The position numbers and the translations under genes are program-made. The notes under the pieces were generated by a model. The model had not been told where the DNA came from and ran no database searches. It saw nothing but the letters and a program-made list of their open reading frames with translations. This document shows, in pieces, positions 39,574-49,200 of a stretch of 64,000 nucleotides of DNA (position 1 is its first letter; every line of letters begins with the position of its first letter). This DNA comes from Paraflavitalea pollutisoli (GTDB taxonomy: Bacteria; Bacteroidota; Bacteroidia; Chitinophagales; Chitinophagaceae), in assembly GCF_029360705.1 (NCBI RefSeq), contig NZ_JARKMX010000008.1, positions 3,402,202-3,466,201 on the forward strand, read 5' to 3'.

Positions 39574-41121
39574 ATGAAAAAAATGACGGAAAAGGAAAAG
39601 ATCGAACAATACATGCGCTTTCGTACGAATTGTCTTAAAAACGCGGAGGAAGCATTTCAGTCAGCCATACATTTAGCAGGGAAGGGTGTAAATCATATTG
39701 CTTACCACCTGTTGGTACTCGCATTGGAAGAGATAGGAAAAGTCTTCGTCGGATACACCATCATAACACGGACAGAAAAATGGGGGAAACCAAGTGTCAA
39801 CTTTGGTTTTGATGACCACGTAAAAAAATTATTTTGGGCTATTTGGGGGCCATCTTTTGGTAGTAAGACAATAACACGCCAGGATTGGGAAAGCAATAAG
39901 CAAATGGCAAGGCAGCTGCATGAAAATAGGCTGGCAACTTTATATACAGCCATCGACGACAGCTTACCAGGGAAAGAAAAGATTGCTGCTGATGAAATCA
40001 AAGCATTAATATCATATACAGAAGACCGCTTGGAATTGGCAAAACTGGAAGGAGAAAAAAAAGAGGAAGATGTTGTTAATCCCGAAGTAGACTGGCTTTC
40101 CATTCAGCTTGACGATCCAGACCGGCGCCACTTTATACTTGGAGAAACGTCTCAACATCAGTTGGAGGAATTCGATGGCGATTTCTCTAAATGGATACAT
40201 TGGTTGCAGGAATATTATCAGAACGAAAAAGATCACCTGACCTTATTAGCAGAAGCGGAGTTAAAACGAATCGCTCAAACAGACTTAAATCAGATTACTG
40301 CAAAATGGAAGATGCGTATAAAAATTATTACGCCTTCTCATGACATAAGACAAAGTACACTGGAACAATTCAATAAGCGGAACCCTCATCTTAAACTATA
40401 TGCTGGTGCAGACACTCATTTTTTGTTGATTGAATTCACCTTCGGTGATAACGTTCCCGCAAAAGATCTTTGGCATTATGGGTGGCATATATCAAAACTA
40501 TTTGTAGCAGCGATAAATATTTCAGCAGGAGGATTCTTTTATTGGAATGCAATTACAGATAAAACAACCTACTACGAAGGTCTCCATGATCTGCAAACAA
40601 ACAGCCGTATTAAAGTGTCCCCTCCACCAACCCTGAATATAAATTGGGAAAAGGCTTCAATACGCCTTACTGAAAGCCACCTTGATACAACCGAATTCAT
40701 GTTCACCTATTTACTGCAAAACCAAGATCAGGTCATTTCACAAGCTATTTCCCTTTATGGTTCAGCCCTTGCGTTGATCGCAAAATCTGACGTACACTCG
40801 CACTTTGAAGCACTAATCCTACGTGACCTTTCTACAGCATTCAGAACCTGCGCAATACACTCCCTACCCATGAACTCATCTGACAACTTCGTGGATGTAG
40901 CTTACAACCACTTGGACGGAATGATAAAGGACAAGCAGGAATTTGCCAGGGTTATCACCATGGCTGCCAAACTCGAAGATGATGCATCTTATCAAGCGTA
41001 CCCGATCAAGCTGACAGATATATTACTATTGAAGCAGTATTGTGGCTTTTTATTGTTGACTATTGCCGCCAGGAAGTTGAACCAAGACAATAACATAAAA
41101 TTATCCATTGATCCAATTTAA
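39574..41121 (+). CDS. AbiV-family HEPN abortive-infection protein, extended
   Basis: ATG at 39574 (MKKMTEKEKIEQYMRFRTNC) gives 515 residues; the TTG just before it is not needed. Residues 12-170 match the HEPN_AbiV pattern: NAEEAFQSAIHLAGKGVNHI followed by AYHLLVLALEEIGKVFVGY, where ALEEIGK is the signature. AbiV of Lactococcus blocks phage late-gene translation. Lactococcal AbiV is much shorter, so the C-terminal 340 residues (LRDLSTAFRTCAIHSLPMNS, VAYNHLDGMIKDKQEFARVI) are an addition of unknown function. The gene has lower GC than the mob genes before it, indicating separate origin. It is followed after 20 bases by a second HEPN-like gene. Confidence 0.75.
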   Translation: MKKMTEKEKIEQYMRFRTNCLKNAEEAFQSAIHLAGKGVNHIAYHLLVLALEEIGKVFVGYTIITRTEKWGKPSVNFGFDDHVKKLFWAIWGPSFGSKTITRQDWESNKQMARQLHENRLATLYTAIDDSLPGKEKIAADEIKALISYTEDRLELAKLEGEKKEEDVVNPEVDWLSIQLDDPDRRHFILGETSQHQLEEFDGDFSKWIHWLQEYYQNEKDHLTLLAEAELKRIAQTDLNQITAKWKMRIKIITPSHDIRQSTLEQFNKRNPHLKLYAGADTHFLLIEFTFGDNVPAKDLWHYGWHISKLFVAAINISAGGFFYWNAITDKTTYYEGLHDLQTNSRIKVSPPPTLNINWEKASIRLTESHLDTTEFMFTYLLQNQDQVISQAISLYGSALALIAKSDVHSHFEALILRDLSTAFRTCAIHSLPMNSSDNFVDVAYNHLDGMIKDKQEFARVITMAAKLEDDASYQAYPIKLTDILLLKQYCGFLLLTIAARKLNQDNNIKLSIDPI

Positions 41122-41141
41122 TAAAGCTGAAAAGCAATAGC

Positions 41142-42041
41142 ATGGAACTAATATCGGATTGGAATCGTATAGATATTGAATTACCTCTACCAAACTACCC
41201 GGTACTTGTTGCCAAACTGGGGGAAGACAATTCTATGCTAACTGGAGTAGGGCGCCTGGTAATAGTTGAGGAAAATGGAATGGCTGGATGGCTTTGCACG
41301 GATGATTGCAACATTTTGCATATTCATGCGCGCCCTTATTGGATACCACTGCTCGAAAAAAACATAATTGTGCCCAGTAACTTCATAGAAGAAGAACTGG
41401 AAGTTATATTATTCAGCTTACTTAAAAAGCTGTTTTACTACGAAACAAAATTCCAGGTGTTAGCCACAGCTATGATTAAATCCGGTAATGGCTTATATCC
41501 CATTGACTACTACATATCAGGAACCATAAGCAGAAGCCTTTCTTTAATATACGGATTTGAAACTTTGATAAGATCAAAGAATTTCATGTCCGCTGCACAC
41601 CTCGTTCGGCCCCATCTTGACAACTATTTAAGGCTATCTGCTTTGTGGCTTGTTGATAATCCCAATGAAATAGCATCACAAGTATGGTCCGGAACGGCAC
41701 TGAACACTTTGAAAGACCGCCATCAGAAAAAGATGAGCGATAGCTATCTGCGTGACCAAGCAGCAGAAACTTACCCATGGATCAAAGATGTCTACAATGA
41801 AACATCCGGGTTTATCCATTTCAGCCAAAAACACATTGCGAGCACCACAACTACTGGCAAAGATGAAATGACCCTTTACACATATGTAGGGAAAATGGAC
41901 TTTGATGTTACCAATTTATCCAGAATCGAGGCTACAGCAGGCATGATTGAAATTTGCAACTGCATATGCAATGCCGTCTTTGGCTGGATGGATGGCAAAA
42001 GAGTGGAAAAAATGTCCGCAGCAGATCAACAGCCAGGATGA
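41142..42041 (+). CDS. HEPN-like partner of the AbiV-family protein
   Basis: This protein has 299 residues. The N-terminal 90 residues are beta-rich (YPVLVAKLGEDNSMLTGVGR, GWLCTDDCNILHIHARPYWI). The rest is helical, with FETLIRSKNFMSAAHLVRPH followed by LDNYLRLSALWLV and later VYNETSGFIHFSQKHI. The R(P)HxDNYLR helix and the S.FIHFS.KH helix resemble DUF5677-type HEPN relatives. The 20-base spacing makes a two-gene unit with the AbiV-like gene, perhaps an effector/regulator or hetero-complex. I know of no described system of exactly this composition. A bidirectional terminator follows at once. Confidence 0.6.
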   Translation: MELISDWNRIDIELPLPNYPVLVAKLGEDNSMLTGVGRLVIVEENGMAGWLCTDDCNILHIHARPYWIPLLEKNIIVPSNFIEEELEVILFSLLKKLFYYETKFQVLATAMIKSGNGLYPIDYYISGTISRSLSLIYGFETLIRSKNFMSAAHLVRPHLDNYLRLSALWLVDNPNEIASQVWSGTALNTLKDRHQKKMSDSYLRDQAAETYPWIKDVYNETSGFIHFSQKHIASTTTTGKDEMTLYTYVGKMDFDVTNLSRIEATAGMIEICNCICNAVFGWMDGKRVEKMSAADQQPG

Positions 42042-42045
42042 AAAA

Positions 42046-42069
42046 GGCGCAACCAGTATAGCTTGCGCC
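42046..42069. terminator. Bidirectional terminator between convergent genes
   Basis: GGCGCAA and TTGCGCC form a 7-pair stem around a 10-base loop. In the leftward direction it is followed by five T, ending the small gene at 42086; in the rightward direction it comes 4 bases after the stop of the HEPN-like gene. Confidence 0.75.
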
Positions 42070-42085
42070 CTTCCAGCCCTTGCCA

Positions 42086-42307
42086 CTAAATCTTTTCGGC
42101 GTACACAACGACGGCCACATAAGGGTTATTTCTGTCATTACATATGTTATACGCACGATCAGTGGTCAATTGGTGCCTTGTTACGGCTAATTCCAATGCT
42201 TCTTTTGCTTTTTCCTCTGTTGAAAATTGTGCAGGATCGACCATGATGTACAAAACCTGTGTCTCCCGTTCTTCTGTAAATACCATTCTTTTTGATTTTT
42301 TTGACAT
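42086..42307 (-). CDS. Small unknown protein, 73 residues
   Basis: ATG at 42307 (MSKKSKRMVFTEERETQVLY) is preferred; another ATG at 42349 would add 14 residues. The protein is a compact alpha/beta type: IMVDPAQFSTEEKAKEALEL, AVTRHQLTTDRAYNIC, and a final strand NPYVAVVVYAEKI. No family recognised. It stands alone and leftward between the AbiV pair and the porin operon, with its own terminator at 42046-42069. Confidence 0.55.
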   Translation of the reverse strand: MSKKSKRMVFTEERETQVLYIMVDPAQFSTEEKAKEALELAVTRHQLTTDRAYNICNDRNNPYVAVVVYAEKI

Positions 42308-42535
42308 TACCGTTGATTTATTTAAAAAATAGCGAGCAATGTTTGCCATGCCGCTTTATAATTAAATATTGCACGTTTGTCAAAAAATTACATTTGGAGC
42401 ATCTTTTTGAAAAATATTTTTTTACGAGCCGGATTTTTGTTCGTTTGCCTATCTATAACGAAGTGGTAACAATCTGTAAATGCAGCAATTCGGGGTCCAA
42501 TTGGATGGAGTTTCCCATAGGTTACCCGTACGAAA

Positions 42536-43762
42536 TCAAAAATACGTCGATAGCCCAATCTGAATCGCTGCCAGTTTAGCCGGGGGATTACCCAACAGAT
42601 CCCTTTGCCATTCCCTGCGATAATTAATCCGAAAAACAGTCTGCCCTGAAGGTCTGAAGCTAATGCCGGGTACAACAGCCACCACCTCATCGTATATCCT
42701 GCCCCCTGCCTGGCGGAAGTAACCCACGTTGTAATCAGCGTATTCAGCTCTTACTGCCAGGTTGATACTGGCACCATTCCAACCCAATAGGCGCTTTTTG
42801 ACAAGCGGTTGTACAATGTCGATAAATCCACCCTGTTGCCGGTTACCGAACTGCTCGGTATAGGTATCGGGAATGTCAACAAAAGCCCAAACCCATTCTG
42901 CGTTGATATAGGTTTTTATAAATGGAATTTTTGTATTGTAGTCCAGTGCAACAAAATCCACGCTTCTTTTTTTGTCCAGCTTTATGCCTTCTGACCGGAA
43001 CATGTTGTAAACGCCCCCCATCCAGGAGATACCAAGTTCACCAAGTCCTACATTCCGAATAGCCGTCTTCCCGGTGATCAGCGGAACGCCGTTAAAACTT
43101 TCTGTAAACCGCTCTCTGTTATCTTTGGAAGCTGGCATCCAGGTTCTGTTCTGGCTATTATTAATTATCTTATCATCAAACCCATTGGTGGCATACAGCT
43201 CATAAGCCCAAACCCAGTCACCCTTTGCCAGTTTACCGTAGATCCCCGCACCAACGTTGCTCCACGTAGCCGGTATTATCGTCGTAGCCGAAAGCGGCCT
43301 ATCGATAAACTCCCATTTAGGCCCATCATGATTCTGGTTGAAGGATCCAATAGGATTCATCACAATACCACCTCGGATATTGAGCAGTGGATGCAGTTCA
43401 ATATCCACCGATGCAAATTCAATACTAATCTCCTTGCCCCCTTCTTCAAATTCTATTTCTGTCAAAAATTTTATCCGATCGCGAATCGAAGATGAAATGA
43501 ACAGGGTCAATCGAGGGATCTGAAATGATAATCCTTCCGCAATACCGTCTCTACTAACATAGGCGGAATTTAGCTCAACATATCCGCCTACATTTACCGG
43601 TATCTTACCTATCTGAACAGCGGGCCTACTGTACACCGCATCCATATTCATCAGTAGCCCTGCAGTATCAACAGCTATCCGCTTAAACAAAGAGGAATCA
43701 CGTTGCGCTAATGTAACACTGCACACCATTAAAGTAAATATTATCAGCAATATCTTTTTCAT
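42536..43762 (-). CDS. Outer-membrane porin (OprP/OprO-like barrel)
   Basis: This 408-residue protein has a signal peptide at residues 1-19 (ending TLAQ). It starts with a short helical/linker part, then alternates strands typical of a 16-18-stranded barrel: VNVGGYVELNSAYVSRDGIA, FQIPRLTLFISSSIRDRIKF followed by LTEIEFEEGG, and a final strand AKLAAIQIGLSTYF with the C-terminal aromatic residue. The domain order and the R-x-x-L-F.....D.I.FLTE.EFE block fit phosphate-selective-porin-like proteins. Its ATG overlaps the TGA of the Rieske gene (ATGA), so it is translated together with a di-heme cytochrome and a Rieske protein, an unusual partner set. Confidence 0.8.
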   Translation of the reverse strand: MKKILLIIFTLMVCSVTLAQRDSSLFKRIAVDTAGLLMNMDAVYSRPAVQIGKIPVNVGGYVELNSAYVSRDGIAEGLSFQIPRLTLFISSSIRDRIKFLTEIEFEEGGKEISIEFASVDIELHPLLNIRGGIVMNPIGSFNQNHDGPKWEFIDRPLSATTIIPATWSNVGAGIYGKLAKGDWVWAYELYATNGFDDKIINNSQNRTWMPASKDNRERFTESFNGVPLITGKTAIRNVGLGELGISWMGGVYNMFRSEGIKLDKKRSVDFVALDYNTKIPFIKTYINAEWVWAFVDIPDTYTEQFGNRQQGGFIDIVQPLVKKRLLGWNGASINLAVRAEYADYNVGYFRQAGGRIYDEVVAVVPGISFRPSGQTVFRINYRREWQRDLLGNPPAKLAAIQIGLSTYF

Positions 43763-44205
43763 GATAAATGTATAAGGAGGTGCTTTGATTCAATGGTAAC
43801 CAGCAAAGTGCGAAGTTTATCTTCTGCAGGGCCATTGACTACTTCGCCTGAACTATTGAACTCGCTGCCATGTGCGGGACAGGTCAGCAGTTCTCCACTT
43901 ACTGACAATTCATTGTACTGGTGGCTGCAACGCAGCAGGAGTGCATTAAATTCACCTACACTATTACGGTATATTACTATGGGATAGTTAAGCCGTTCAT
44001 TCCTTACAACTATAAATCGTTTGTATGCCTCTTTTTTCTTATCATCCAAATACAGGAATGCGCTCACCGGAACGTGCATCACATTGTTCCCGTTGATGGG
44101 CATGGTAAGCTGCTGCGACCAACTGCATCCCTGCAAAGTGGTGGATATAGTGATCATGCCTAAACAGGTCTTCCCGCAATTGCGTATAAATGTTTTTCGA
44201 TCCAT
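43759..44205 (-). CDS. Rieske [2Fe-2S] lipoprotein
   Basis: This 148-residue protein has a lipoprotein signal with the lipidated Cys at residue 27 (STTLQGC). The Rieske centre is complete: C93-S-H95 in LLRCSHQYNEL and C109-P-A-H112 in LLTCPAHGSEFNSSG, so two Cys and two His can bind the cluster. It lacks the disulfide cysteines of bc1-type Rieske proteins (CTHLGC.../CPCHGS), suggesting a lower potential. It would pass electrons in the periplasm to or from the di-heme cytochrome encoded 3 bases upstream. The porin gene overlaps its stop by 4 bases. Confidence 0.85.
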   Translation of the reverse strand: MDRKTFIRNCGKTCLGMITISTTLQGCSWSQQLTMPINGNNVMHVPVSAFLYLDDKKKEAYKRFIVVRNERLNYPIVIYRNSVGEFNALLLRCSHQYNELSVSGELLTCPAHGSEFNSSGEVVNGPAEDKLRTLLVTIESKHLLIHLS

Positions 44206-44208
44206 ATA

Positions 44209-45399
44209 TTATAGACTTTCTAAGAATTTTAAAAGCCTGTTTTTGTCTTCGACATTCAATTGATCATATCGCTCTTTACTTTTCTTGGCTTCCCCATCAT
44301 GCCAGGTAATCGCGTCTTCGATACTTTTTGCTCTACCATCATGCAACAGGAAATATCGCCCTCCTTGTGATTTTTTTGCAAGGCCCAGTCCCCAAAGCGG
44401 CGGTGTCCTCCACTCAGCGGTAAGGGCCGTTCCTTCGGTATAGCCATCATCCAAACCGCTGCCCATATCATGCAACAGCAAATCAGTATAAGGGTGAAAC
44501 CTTTTATTTGACAGTGATTCAATGGACGATATGCCTGTTTGCATATCCGGCAAGTGGCATTTCGCACACCCTATGCTGTTGAACAGCACTTTCCCAGCCT
44601 TCGCAACTGGATCACCGGTATTGCGTTCAATAGGCGCCTTTAATGTTTTGAGATAAAATACAACATCATGTATGGTGGCGGTGCTCACTTCCTGATCAAC
44701 CAGCAATCCAGAATAAGTATCGACCCCTTCAAATACAGACGATATACCCATATCCTGGTTATAAGCACCGGCAGTTTGCTGCAGCAGATCATACACAGCC
44801 GCTTTTTTTCCAAACCTCCCAATGTATTTTCCGTTGGCAACTATACTGCCTGCACGCAGTTGACTGTAGGATGCCGGCACGATGTAGTTGGGCCGGCCGG
44901 ATATGCCATCACCGTCTTTGTCTTCCGGATCAGCCAGGGAAAGGATGAACGCATCACTTACTGCATCAAGATATCCAAGCCCCGTATTGGCAGGAGGCAT
45001 AAAAGTGGAAAAACTGGCCCCTGAAGGAATTAACTCGGGGACATATCCTGGTAATGCCCGATGTTGTAACTGCGGGCCACCGGCACCCAAAAAAGTATTG
45101 CCTGTTGTGTCTCTCTGGCCAAACCTTACCAGTGTACTGAAGGGATGCCCCTTGCCGTCACCAGCATGGCAGCTACCGCAGGAAGTAGCGACAAACAATG
45201 GCCCGAGGCCCGTCTGCTGAGTGAATACATCATTGTTAAAGGCTGCATCGCCTCGCAGAAAAATAATCGACTGCTCGGCTGACAGTCCTTCAACTGGCCC
45301 GTCTAAGATTTGATCCTCGGCGGGAGCAGCAGGCAATAACTTGCTGCACGCTATGATCATGGAACATAGCGTAAAAAGCATCCAATATTGTGAACGCAT
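44209..45399 (-). CDS. Di-heme c-type cytochrome lipoprotein (DHOR / thiol-oxidoreductase-like)
   Basis: This 396-residue protein has a lipobox MIIACSK with Cys18. There are two heme-attachment motifs: C74-GSC-H78 in ATSCGSCHAGDGKGHPFS and C278-AKC-H282 in GCAKCHLPDMQTG. The region DPEDKDGDGISGRPNY and the C-terminal LLHDGRAKSIEDAITWHDGE are typical of the DHOR family (related to di-heme peroxidases and called thiol oxidoreductases). It sits in the periplasm, possibly accepting electrons from a small molecule or metal ion. It is the first gene of the cytochrome-Rieske-porin operon. TAGCCTTG (leftward, 45430-45437) is a fair -7 box about 30 bases upstream. Confidence 0.88.
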   Translation of the reverse strand: MRSQYWMLFTLCSMIIACSKLLPAAPAEDQILDGPVEGLSAEQSIIFLRGDAAFNNDVFTQQTGLGPLFVATSCGSCHAGDGKGHPFSTLVRFGQRDTTGNTFLGAGGPQLQHRALPGYVPELIPSGASFSTFMPPANTGLGYLDAVSDAFILSLADPEDKDGDGISGRPNYIVPASYSQLRAGSIVANGKYIGRFGKKAAVYDLLQQTAGAYNQDMGISSVFEGVDTYSGLLVDQEVSTATIHDVVFYLKTLKAPIERNTGDPVAKAGKVLFNSIGCAKCHLPDMQTGISSIESLSNKRFHPYTDLLLHDMGSGLDDGYTEGTALTAEWRTPPLWGLGLAKKSQGGRYFLLHDGRAKSIEDAITWHDGEAKKSKERYDQLNVEDKNRLLKFLESL

Positions 45400-45602
45400 A
45401 ATTTAGTCTTGTCTAAAATATTATTTATACAAGGCTAACGAATATTTATGGATATCTGAAAAATATTTATTCTAATTCAATTCTTAAAAAGAATTAACAT
45501 TCACCACCTTGCCCCCACGACAAAATCCTATTACTTTGATTTACAAAGAATCCCCTTATCTTTAATGAGGCTGAAAGGCCAAGTGCAACAGGGTGGATTA
45601 TT

Positions 45603-45632
45603 TTTGAATAATAAGGAAATCATATACCTTTG
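45603..45632 (+). promoter_or_regulatory. Promoter of the heavy-metal efflux operon
   Basis: TTTG (45603-45606) is followed after 18 bases by TACCTTTG (45625-45632), an exact match to the Bacteroidetes -7 consensus. Transcription would start at about 45638, practically at the ATG at 45639, so the first gene would be read from an almost leaderless message. Confidence 0.6.
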
Positions 45633-45638
45633 TCTTCG

Positions 45639-45959
45639 ATGAAAATTTTTGCTTTCGTAATGGCGATCATCATCATGATCATGAGCTGCACACCGTGCAA
45701 GGATTCGCCATTGACCATGAAAGTGAAAAAAGGTCAAACGTCGCTTACCGTTGCAGCCGGGCATGACCACGAAGAAAAGGGCGACGATTGTTCCCCTCTC
45801 TGCACCTGCGCCTGCTGTTCGGCTCACTCCAACCCTCAGTCTTTCATCATCGCTTCAGGTCACCTCCCAAACATAGCATTGCGCCACATCGCTTCTTATA
45901 GCGGCGCGTTGATTTCTATTTCTTTGCCAATCTGGCAACCCCCTCAGTTACTGGCTTAA
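45639..45959 (+). CDS. Small metal-binding-type lipoprotein (DUF6660-like)
   Basis: ATG at 45639 (MKIFAFVMAIIIMIMSCTPC) gives 106 residues with a lipoprotein signal and lipidated Cys at 17. The mature part contains a dense metal-ligand block, GHDHEEKGDDCSPLCTCACC followed by SAH, with five Cys and several His/Asp, and a hydrophobic C-terminal segment with many Pro/Gln at its end. In Bacteroidetes this kind of protein regularly precedes CusA-like pumps (DUF6660 as far as I recall). It may catch Cu or Zn ions in the periplasm. It starts the rightward efflux cluster; the next gene lies 97 bases on. Confidence 0.75.
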   Translation: MKIFAFVMAIIIMIMSCTPCKDSPLTMKVKKGQTSLTVAAGHDHEEKGDDCSPLCTCACCSAHSNPQSFIIASGHLPNIALRHIASYSGALISISLPIWQPPQLLA

Positions 45960-46056
45960 TCATATCCAATGGCTACGTGTGCATTTTCAGATGCACAACC
46001 GTATGCGATTGATCATTTCCGCAATTCTTATTGGATCATTCCTCAATCTGTAGGTT

Positions 46057-46239
46057 ATGGCTAAAAAAAAGGCTATGACCCGCAAGAGCAATGTAAGTAG
46101 CAAAATCAAGGCCCCTAACCGCCCCAAATGGATGCGCGTGCTTAGGCTGGTAACCATGATTGTGCTATCTATTCTACTCGTACTTGCGATTGTGGGACAT
46201 GTCTATAAATACTACCATCTTATTTCAAATCATAGATAG
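46057..46239 (+). CDS. Small single-helix membrane protein in the efflux operon
   Basis: This 60-residue protein has a strongly basic N-terminus (MAKKKAMTRKSNVSSKIKAP) and one hydrophobic helix (VLRLVTMIVLSILLVLAIVG), ending HVYKYYHLISNHR. It is spaced 3 bases before the cusA start, so translation is coupled. It could be a stabilising subunit of the RND pump, as small membrane peptides are for other RND pumps; that is inference. A protein of similar design, but not sequence, occurs at 55964. Confidence 0.65.
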   Translation: MAKKKAMTRKSNVSSKIKAPNRPKWMRVLRLVTMIVLSILLVLAIVGHVYKYYHLISNHR

Positions 46240-46242
46240 GCT

Positions 46243-49200
46243 ATGCTTAATAAAATCATAGATTTCTCGATCAAGAATAAACTCATCATCGGGATATTTA
46301 CGCTGGCACTGATCGTGTGGGGTGTATGGAGCGCCAGCAAACTTCCGGTAGATGCAGTACCCGACATCACTAATAATCAGGTTCAGATTATCACCCTGAC
46401 ACCAACCCTGGCAGCGCAGGAAACAGAACAACTGGTTACCTATCCCATAGAACAAAGCATTGCGAACCTGCCCGACCTCGTTGAGCTGCGTTCTATATCC
46501 CGGTTTGGACTTTCTGTAATCACCGTTGTCTTTGACGATGACGTTGATATCTATTTTGCAAGACAGTTAATTACCGAAAAACTCAAACAAGCGGAGGAAA
46601 ACATCCCCAAAGGGATCGGAACGCCTGAACTCGCCCCGGTCAGTACTGGTCTTGGTGAGATCTACCAATATGTTATTCACCCTAAGAAGGGATCCGAAGA
46701 CAAGTATACTGCCATGGATCTTCGCACCATGCAGGACTGGATAGTTGCCCGTCAATTGTATGGCACACCCGGTATAGCAGAAGTAAACAGCTTTGGCGGT
46801 CTGCTAAAACAGTATGAAGTATCAGTGATCCCTGACCGGCTAAAAGGCATGAACGTAACAATGCCGGAGATCTTCACAGCCCTGGAAAAGAACAATGCAA
46901 ATACTGGTGGTGCTTACATAGATAAGAAGCCGAACGCCTACTTTATCCGGGGCATCGGTTTGGTTGGCACCCAGGAGGATATCAGAAATATCGTTATCAA
47001 AACGGTGAGTGGTATTCCCGTGCTCATCAAAGATGTAGCAAAGGTTCAGTTGGGCAATGCCATCAGATACGGATCTGTCACCTATAATGGCGAAAAAGAG
47101 GTTGTTGGCGGCATCGTGATGATGCTCAAAGGGTCTAATAGTGCAGCAGTGGTCACCAGGGTAAAAGAGAAAATGAAAACCATTCAAAAGTCCCTGCCGG
47201 ATGATATAGTGGTAGAACCTTTCCTAGATAGGACCACTCTTGTTGACAGGGCGGTCAATACCGTAAAAACAAACCTTATCGAAGGAGCCCTGATTGTGAT
47301 CCTGGTATTGGTATTGTTTCTTGGTAATCTTCGTGCCGGTCTTATTGTAGCCTCCGCCATTCCGCTATCCATGCTGTTTGCCCTTGGCATGATGAATGCT
47401 TTTGGTGTCAGCGCCAACCTGATGAGCCTCGGTGCCATCGATTTTGGTTTGATCGTGGATGGAGCCGTTATTGTTGTGGAGGCCACCTTGCACCACCTTG
47501 CCAAAAGAAGAACAGGGGGCAAACTTACGCAGGCACAGATGGATGCAGAAGTCTTTGAATCAGCTTCTAAAATACGAAGCAGCGCCGCCTTTGGGGAGAT
47601 CATTATCCTCATTGTCTACATTCCGATCCTTTCACTGGTCGGCATCGAAGGCAAAATGTTCCGCCCAATGGCCCAAACGGTGAGCTTTGCAATTCTGGGC
47701 GCGCTGATTCTTTCCCTGACTTACATCCCCATGATGTCTGCTTTGATCCTGCCTAAGAAGCTGCTCAATAAAAAAACGATCTCCGACCGAATGATGGATT
47801 TCCTGCACAGGATCTATTCTCCATTGCTTAAAAAAGCGATCAAGGTCCGTACAGCAATCGTATTGATCACAGTAGCCATCTTTGGCATCGCCATCTTTTT
47901 CTTCGGCAGGCTGGGCGGCGAATTCATTCCCCAGTTACGGGAAGGTGATTACGCATTCCATTGTATACTTCCGCAGGGAACCTCCTTGTCTCAAAGCATC
48001 GAAACCTCGATGCAGGCCAGCCGTATCCTCAAATCTTTCCCCGAGGTAAAAATGGTGGTAGGCAAAACAGGATCGGCTGAGGTCCCTACCGATCCTATGC
48101 CTCCTGAAGCAACCGACCTGATGGTGGTATTGAAGCCAGAGAAAGAGTGGACTACTACCAAAGATTACAGTGAGCTCGCTCAAATGATGAAGGAAAAGTT
48201 ATCGGTGATACCTGGTGTATTCTTTGAAGCGAACCAGCCGATACAAATGCGCTTCAATGAACTCATGACAGGCATTCGTCAGGATGTAGCTGTTAAGATC
48301 TTCGGTGAAAATATCGATACCCTGGCGTCACTTGCCAATAAAGTGTCAAAAGTCGTGCAATCAGTACAGGGCTCTACCGCTCCGCAGGTAGAACGTACAA
48401 CCGGGCTGCCACAGATCACTATTCAGTATGACAGGGCAAGGATTGCCGCCTATGGCTTGAATATTGAAGACATCAACCAGACTGTCAGTACGGCCTTCGC
48501 AGGACAGGCAGCGGGTGTGGTATATGAAAATGAAAGGAAGTTTGACCTGGTAGTCCGCCTGGACAGTACCAACAGATCTTCCATCGATGACGTTAGCAAC
48601 CTGTTCCTGGCGACACCTACCGGTCTGCAGATTCCTCTTTCGCAGGTCGCATCTGTGCAATTTAAAGAGGGGCCCGCACAGATCAGCCGGGAAGACGGTA
48701 AGCGACGTATCGTTGTCGGCTTCAACGTTACCGGCAGAGACGTTCAAAGTGTCGTTGAAGAGATTCAGCAAAAACTCGAACAAGCCAAACTACTTCCGGC
48801 TGGATACTATTATACCTATGGCGGCACCTTTGAAAACCTTCAGAAGGCTTCAGCCAGGCTGCAGATTGCAGTGCCCATCGCGCTGGCGTTGATCTTCCTG
48901 CTACTCTATTTCACGTTTGGATCCTTTAAAGAATCACTGCTGATCTACACTGCCATTCCAATGAGCGCCATCGGCGGGGTGTTTGCGTTGATGCTACGAG
49001 GTATGCCTTTCAGTATTTCTGCCGGGGTGGGCTTTATTGCCTTGTTTGGAGTTGCCGTGCTGAACGGCATCGTACTGATCAGCACGTTCAATCAGTTGGA
49101 AAAGGAAGGGGTCACCGACGTGCTTGAACGCGTATTCCAGGGTACATACACCAGGCTCAGGCCGGTATTAATGACCGCAACAGTGGCATCTCTAGGGTTT

